NCBI RefSeq assembly: GCF_001303895.1
Contig: NZ_LJSD01000076.1
Span: forward strand, 47,968-111,967
Origin: Mesorhizobium sp. 1M-11
Lineage (GTDB): Bacteria; Pseudomonadota; Alphaproteobacteria; Rhizobiales; Rhizobiaceae
Direction of reading: 5' to 3'
Length of the DNA: 64,000 nt
In this document: in pieces, positions 62,387 through 64,000 of the stretch
Numbering within the stretch: the first letter of the stretch is position 1
Layout: each line of letters opens with the position of its first letter
Position numbers and translations under genes: made by a program
Notes under the pieces: model-generated
Databases searched by the model: none
Told to the model about the DNA's origin: nothing
What the model saw: the letters and a program-made list of their open reading frames with translations, nothing else

Positions 62387-63885
62387 CAGCTTGCCCTCCT
62401 GAGGCTGTCGTAGCGGGCACAGTCGGCCTGCGGCTCATGGCGCAGGCGAAGAGCGTCCGGGGTGAGAATGGTGATGGCTGGCGCCGGATCGCGCCGCCGC
62501 GCCAGAATGTTGATGATGACAGCTGACGAGCAGACGTTCTGGTCGAGCGCCTCTTGGCAGGCGGCCTCCACGGCATCGATCCCGTCGGTCAACACCGCAG
62601 CCAGGATCGCCACCATCTGGCGATCACCGTCATCCGAGGACTTCAGTCGGCGCCGGGTCCGCTCCATCGCCGAGGGCAGAACCCAGTCCTGGAACGGCGC
62701 GCCATTGCGCAATGCGCCGGGCTTGCGGGCGAGCACGGGGACATAGTGCCAGGGATCGTAAATGGTCTCACCGCGCCCGAACGAACGGGCGTGTTCGGCG
62801 ACGACAACGCCATCCTGCCGGATGACGATCCTGCTGGCATAGGCCTGGATCTCGACCGGTCGGCCCACGGCAGTCGACAGCACCGAGTATTTGTTGTTGT
62901 CGAAGCGCACCGTGCAGGTCTTCGATACCGAGGCGGGGACCGTGTGGAAGCCGTCGAAGGGGCCGCGATACTCGACAAGTTTGCCGCGCTCCTCCTCGAA
63001 CACCTCCCAGATCGTGCGCTCCGGCTGATCGATATGACGGTGCGTCTTGGTGTAGGCGATGCATTTGTCGAGCAGCCAGGCGTTGAGTTCCTCATAGGAT
63101 TTGAAGCGCAGCCGCGGCGTGAAGAAGCGCTCGCGCACCAGCCCGACCTGGTTCTCGACTTGACCCTTCTCCCAGCCCGACGCCGGCGTGCAGGCGACCG
63201 GCTGCACCAGATAATGGCTGCACATCTGCAGGAAGCGGCGATTGTATTGCCGGTCCTTGCCGACGAATACCGTCTCAACCGCCGTCTTCATGTTGTCGTA
63301 GATGCCGCGCGTGCAGGTGCCGCCAAAGAAGGCGAAGGCCCGGTCGTGCGCGTCGAACACCATCTCCTGCGTCTCGCGCGGATAGGCTCTGACGAACATC
63401 ATGCGGCTGTGGCAAAGCCGGACATGGGCAACCTTCACGGTCACAGTCACGCCATTGATGAGGACGATCTCGTGGCTCCAGTCGAACTGGTAGGCTTCAC
63501 CCGGCGCGAAGAACAACGGCACATAGGCTTCCGCCGTCGCTGATCCCTGCGCCTTCGCCCAGCTCTTGGCGTATCGGCGAACCGCGTCGTAGCTGCCGTC
63601 GTATCCGAGACCGCGGAGCTCCTCAAAGATTCGGATCAGCGTTAGCCGCTCGCGCCCCGCCTTGCCGTGATTGCCACCTAAAAGCCCGTCGAGCTGATCC
63701 TGCCAGGGGCCGATCTTTGGCATCGGCTGATGCTCACGCTCGTAACGGAACTCCGTCGCGTTCGACCGCAGCACCTTCCGGACAACCTTCCGCGATATCC
63801 TCAACTCGCGGCAGATCTCCTTGATCGACTTCCCCTGGACCAGCGAAAGCCGACGTATCTTCGCAATCGTCTCCACAACCAACAT
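62386..63885 (-). CDS. istA: IS21 transposase IstA
   Basis: About 499 aa from the ATG at 63885 (MLVVETIAKIRRLSLVQ). N-terminal HTH (SIKEICRELRISRKVVRKVLRS), then the DDE integrase core with FDWSHEIVLINGVTVTVKVAH (first Asp), FFGGTCTRGIYDNMKTAVE (second Asp near GIYDN) and GWEKGQVENQVG (catalytic Glu), and a C-terminal domain. The upstream in-frame ATG at 63927 is an unlikely start. The protein looks full-length. Confidence 0.93.
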   Translation of the reverse strand: MLVVETIAKIRRLSLVQGKSIKEICRELRISRKVVRKVLRSNATEFRYEREHQPMPKIGPWQDQLDGLLGGNHGKAGRERLTLIRIFEELRGLGYDGSYDAVRRYAKSWAKAQGSATAEAYVPLFFAPGEAYQFDWSHEIVLINGVTVTVKVAHVRLCHSRMMFVRAYPRETQEMVFDAHDRAFAFFGGTCTRGIYDNMKTAVETVFVGKDRQYNRRFLQMCSHYLVQPVACTPASGWEKGQVENQVGLVRERFFTPRLRFKSYEELNAWLLDKCIAYTKTHRHIDQPERTIWEVFEEERGKLVEYRGPFDGFHTVPASVSKTCTVRFDNNKYSVLSTAVGRPVEIQAYASRIVIRQDGVVVAEHARSFGRGETIYDPWHYVPVLARKPGALRNGAPFQDWVLPSAMERTRRRLKSSDDGDRQMVAILAAVLTDGIDAVEAACQEALDQNVCSSAVIINILARRRDPAPAITILTPDALRLRHEPQADCARYDSLRRAS

Positions 63886-64000
63886 CCAAAACAAATGCCC
63901 CCGATGAAACCGAAGGCAGTGTGACAACCCTGCGTTACAGGGGTCCTTTTTGGACGCCGGTCACCCCTGAAACGGGGTCCTTATTCCACGCCGAAACACA

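Larger units (their letters stand above)
61522..64000. mobile_element. IS21-family insertion sequence
   Basis: Terminal repeats: 61522-61547 and 63975-64000 (reverse complement) share TGT...TCGGCnTGGAATnnGGACCC, 20 of 26 bases identical. A second internal pair at 61554-61576 and 63936-63958 matches 20 of 23 bases (GGCG..CAAAA.GGACCCCTGTA). Multiple terminal repeats and the istA-istB pair are marks of IS21. The right repeat ends on the last base of the window, so a target duplication cannot be verified. Both genes look intact. Confidence 0.92.

Overview
The window looks like chromosomal DNA of a rhizobial alphaproteobacterium (Hyphomicrobiales, probably Phyllobacteriaceae and Mesorhizobium-like). 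This rests on the GC-rich coding style, split purine enzymes (small PurL with PurS and PurQ), several DUF1127 peptides, a DUF1476 ATPase-inhibitor gene, and three families of short palindromic intergenic repeats of the kind known from rhizobia. The genus is an inference; no rRNA or tRNA gene was seen.

Layout. 1-10 kb: a secreted phosphodiester-glycosidase-like protein, a methyltransferase, then the minus-strand purine block purC-purS-(secreted orf)-purQ and purL-bolA, broken by a MocR regulator and two tandem DUF1127 genes. 10-19 kb: DUF1476 gene, HpcH/HpaI aldolase, RBBP9-like hydrolase, a possibly Tat-exported VOC protein, acetyltransferase, metallophosphoesterase-purB, a membrane/DUF2259 pair, and a P1 peptidase translationally coupled to a LivK-type binding protein. 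19.5-25 kb: a plus-strand set resembling molybdenum hydroxylase (CO or xanthine dehydrogenase type) maturation genes: flavin reductase, MoxR ATPase, CoxE-like VWA protein, two XdhC halves, and a molybdopterin-binding/MobA-like fusion. No catalytic subunits lie in the window. 25-34 kb: secreted hydrolase, small unknowns, a J-domain-like protein, a SufS-like PLP enzyme, and a tight four-gene catabolic operon (class III aminotransferase, BKACE, GNAT, acetylpolyamine-amidohydrolase-like enzyme).

34-41 kb: small enzymes, then a copper-resistance module (copZ, cueR, Tat-exported multicopper oxidase) with two MerR-type operator/promoters, one facing each way. 40.5-46 kb: a siderophore-iron locus (TonB receptor, binding protein, siderophore-interacting reductase, divergent AraC regulator) without permease or ATPase. 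47.5-49.4 kb: an ArsR-rhodanese regulator divergent from a DUF2938/FMN-reductase pair across a perfect dyad. 50-56 kb: a glycan operon (GT4 glycosyltransferase, glycogen-debranching-type glucosidase, membrane-anchored trehalose-6-phosphate synthase) preceded by an HAD phosphatase. 56-61.4 kb: small secreted proteins, YghU-type glutathione S-transferase, AraC and LysR regulators.

The window ends in an IS21-family element (61522-64000) whose right inverted repeat coincides with the last base. It appears to have inserted about seven codons into a gene divergent from the LysR gene. No CRISPR array, phage or clearly new defence system was recognised. The most noteworthy items are the maturation genes without their enzyme, the deacetylase/transaminase/BKACE operon, the paired CueR-type operators, the repeat elements that supply gene ends, and the IS21-interrupted gene.
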